DNA from: Paratractidigestivibacter sp963658035
Lineage (GTDB): Bacteria > Actinomycetota > Coriobacteriia > Coriobacteriales > Atopobiaceae
DNA: 14,357 bases
NCBI GenBank assembly: GCA_963658035.1
Contig: CAVKOL010000057.1
Coordinates: 1-14,357, forward strand
Direction: 5' to 3'
The translations under genes were made by a program, and so were the position numbers. Positions 13,006-14,357 of this stretch are shown here, one piece after another. Every line of letters starts with the position of its first letter. Position 1 is the stretch's first letter. The notes below the pieces were generated by a model. The model was not told where the DNA came from. It worked only from the letters and a program-made list of their open reading frames with translations, and did no database searches.

Positions 13006-14292
13006 ATGAAGACTCTGTATGTGCATCGTTTAAATCTTTATGCTCCTGTGCTCGTTGGCACCATTGAGGTGACAGATTTTTCTGCTGTTACGTTTACGTA
13101 TGATGCAAACTACCTGCAAAAAGAGGGGGCAATACCTCTATCGGCCTCTTTGCCGCTTCAAAGTGGGCCGTATTTAGAGCCCGCTATACTACCGTACTTC
13201 GACGGCCTACTTCCAGAGGGCGAGGCCCGCAATTCGTTGGCCGCCCGGTTAGAGCTTCCCGAGGCGGACTATATCTCGCTTCTGGAAGCCTGCGGCAGAG
13301 AGTGCATTGGAGATGTTCTTATCAGCGATGTACCTGTTAAAACGGTAGATGGGGATTACGAGACGCTGTCTTTGGATGGCCTTAAGGCCCTGTTCTCGAG
13401 CGACGTTGCCGTTGCCTCGCTCAACACCGCGACGCGTCTTTCTCTGGCGGGAACTCAAACTAAGACGGGCCTTGCCCACAGGCCGGGAGCTTCATGGGCC
13501 GAGGGCTGGCTCAAGCCGCAGGGCTATGCAGCCACGACCCATATTCTTAAGACCAGCCACCTCTTAGACGTTCCAGAGATCGAGTTCGTTTGTATGAAGG
13601 CTGCGGCCGCATGCGGTCTAAAGGTCGCCGACGTTGCACTTCTCGATGCATCGAAACCTGTCTTGGCGGTTGAGAGATTCGACCGAACCATCTCTGCTGG
13701 CGATGACTCGAACCTTATGGTTGAAAGGCGACACCAAGAAGACTTTGCCCAGGCTTTAGGGGTTAGCAGCTCATCCAAGTACTTTGAGCAGCCGGGCGGT
13801 AGCGTGAAGACGATCGCCAATTTTCTTAGGAAGAACAGTAAGACGCCGGCGCAAGATATCGCGCAGCTGGCAAAGACGCTGTGTTTTGCGTATACGATAG
13901 GCGATTGCGACGCACACCTCAAGAACTACTCTATCTTGAGCGAGCGGTCCAATACCGGGGCATATCCGGTAAGTTTGACTCCTGCCTATGACCTTGTTTG
14001 CACTACGCGCTTCGAGCGTTTTAGCCGTCAGATGGCCATGAAGTTTGGCGGTACGCGCGACATCGACGCGATTTCGCCAGAGAACTTCTCGGTTTTGGCT
14101 GCAGACCTTGGGGTGACGAGAAAAGCGCTGGCAAATCTCGCCATGCCCATCGTTGACCTGTTGCCGGAGGCGCTGATGGCGGCAGGGCGGGGGGAGTGCG
14201 GAGAAGTGCTGGACTCGACGGCGTTTATTGCGGAGGACCTTCTCGACGACTTTGCGCCAAGGCTTAAGATCATGCAGGAGTTTTGCCAGTAG
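13006..14292 (+). CDS. hipA: HipA-like serine/threonine kinase toxin
   Basis: A 428-residue kinase, close in length to E. coli HipA (440), which phosphorylates glutamyl-tRNA synthetase and induces dormancy. The target here is unknown. The N-terminal subdomain (1-100) holds YFDGLLPEGEARN. The regulatory serine loop appears as LSLAGTQTKTGL with S146, matching E. coli S150. K182 in THILKTSH fits the ATP lysine. Catalytic D302 and N307 lie in GDCDAHLKNYSIL, and metal-binding D329 in LTPAYDL. All key residues are present, so it should be active. Codon use is less GC-biased than in neighbouring genes (Leu TTA/CTA, Ser TCT, Ala GCA), hinting at later arrival. A strong terminator follows directly. 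Confidence 0.93.
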   Translation: MKTLYVHRLNLYAPVLVGTIEVTDFSAVTFTYDANYLQKEGAIPLSASLPLQSGPYLEPAILPYFDGLLPEGEARNSLAARLELPEADYISLLEACGRECIGDVLISDVPVKTVDGDYETLSLDGLKALFSSDVAVASLNTATRLSLAGTQTKTGLAHRPGASWAEGWLKPQGYAATTHILKTSHLLDVPEIEFVCMKAAAACGLKVADVALLDASKPVLAVERFDRTISAGDDSNLMVERRHQEDFAQALGVSSSSKYFEQPGGSVKTIANFLRKNSKTPAQDIAQLAKTLCFAYTIGDCDAHLKNYSILSERSNTGAYPVSLTPAYDLVCTTRFERFSRQMAMKFGGTRDIDAISPENFSVLAADLGVTRKALANLAMPIVDLLPEALMAAGRGECGEVLDSTAFIAEDLLDDFAPRLKIMQEFCQ

Positions 14293-14301
14293 CGCGCGCA
14301 T

Positions 14302-14338
14302 AAAAAGACCCCGGGAAGCTGGGCTTCTCGGGGTCTTT
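14302..14338. terminator. terminator after hipA
   Basis: Bases 14304-14318 pair with 14324-14338 as a 15-bp stem with one G-T pair and a CTGGG loop. AAAAA (14302-14306) precedes it and the stem ends in TCTTT, so it could act on both strands. It lies 9 bases after the hipA stop. Confidence 0.85.
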
Positions 14339-14357
14339 GGTGTTGCTGAGACGGGCG

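Overview
The window reads as chromosome of a high-GC anaerobic actinobacterium. Protein sequence style, the sparse but strong Shine-Dalgarno sites, and a TSCPD protein, a type-IV ABC-like permease and a Tat lipoprotein close together suggest the Coriobacteriia, most like Collinsella. This placement is inference; no ribosomal gene is present to confirm it. Coding density is high and no intergenic stretch without any gene exceeds 300 bases.

Layout: (1) 1-2168 holds the 3' part of argG and all of argH, the last two steps of arginine synthesis, with a very stable hairpin between them. (2) A convergent, membrane-anchored class-3-type lipase (2241-3623, minus strand) shares a 16-bp bidirectional terminator with argH. 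(3) 3740-5107 encodes a multi-pass PF06541-type (putative ABC-transporter type IV) membrane protein. (4) 5325-8231 carries purB, a small TSCPD protein and a Tat-exported lipoprotein. (5) 8324-10638 is an OmpR-type response regulator with its membrane histidine kinase. (6) 10808-12362 is purC overlapping a two-helix membrane protein gene. (7) 12438-12513 is tRNA-Arg(CCU) with its own terminator. (8) 12791-14292 is a complete hipB-hipA-type toxin-antitoxin/kinase pair with less GC-rich codon use than its neighbours, ending in a strong terminator.

The genes form two biochemically parallel pairs: ArgG/ArgH and PurC/PurB each add aspartate to a substrate and then split out fumarate. The two-component system and Tat lipoprotein lie between purB and purC and may form an envelope-sensing unit, but nothing in the sequence proves a link with purines.

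The least explained structure is a four-unit repeat element present twice in non-coding DNA (5131-5250 and 12586-12695). Each copy has four 24-nt units, GYGGCR-N10-TTTTCTGY, arranged forward-forward-reverse-reverse around an exact TTTTCTGTACAGAAAA centre. Neighbouring units are separated by 7 nt, except for one gap of 17 nt (one helical turn more). The second best is a pair of related 16-nt dyads bracketing the likely hipBA promoter.
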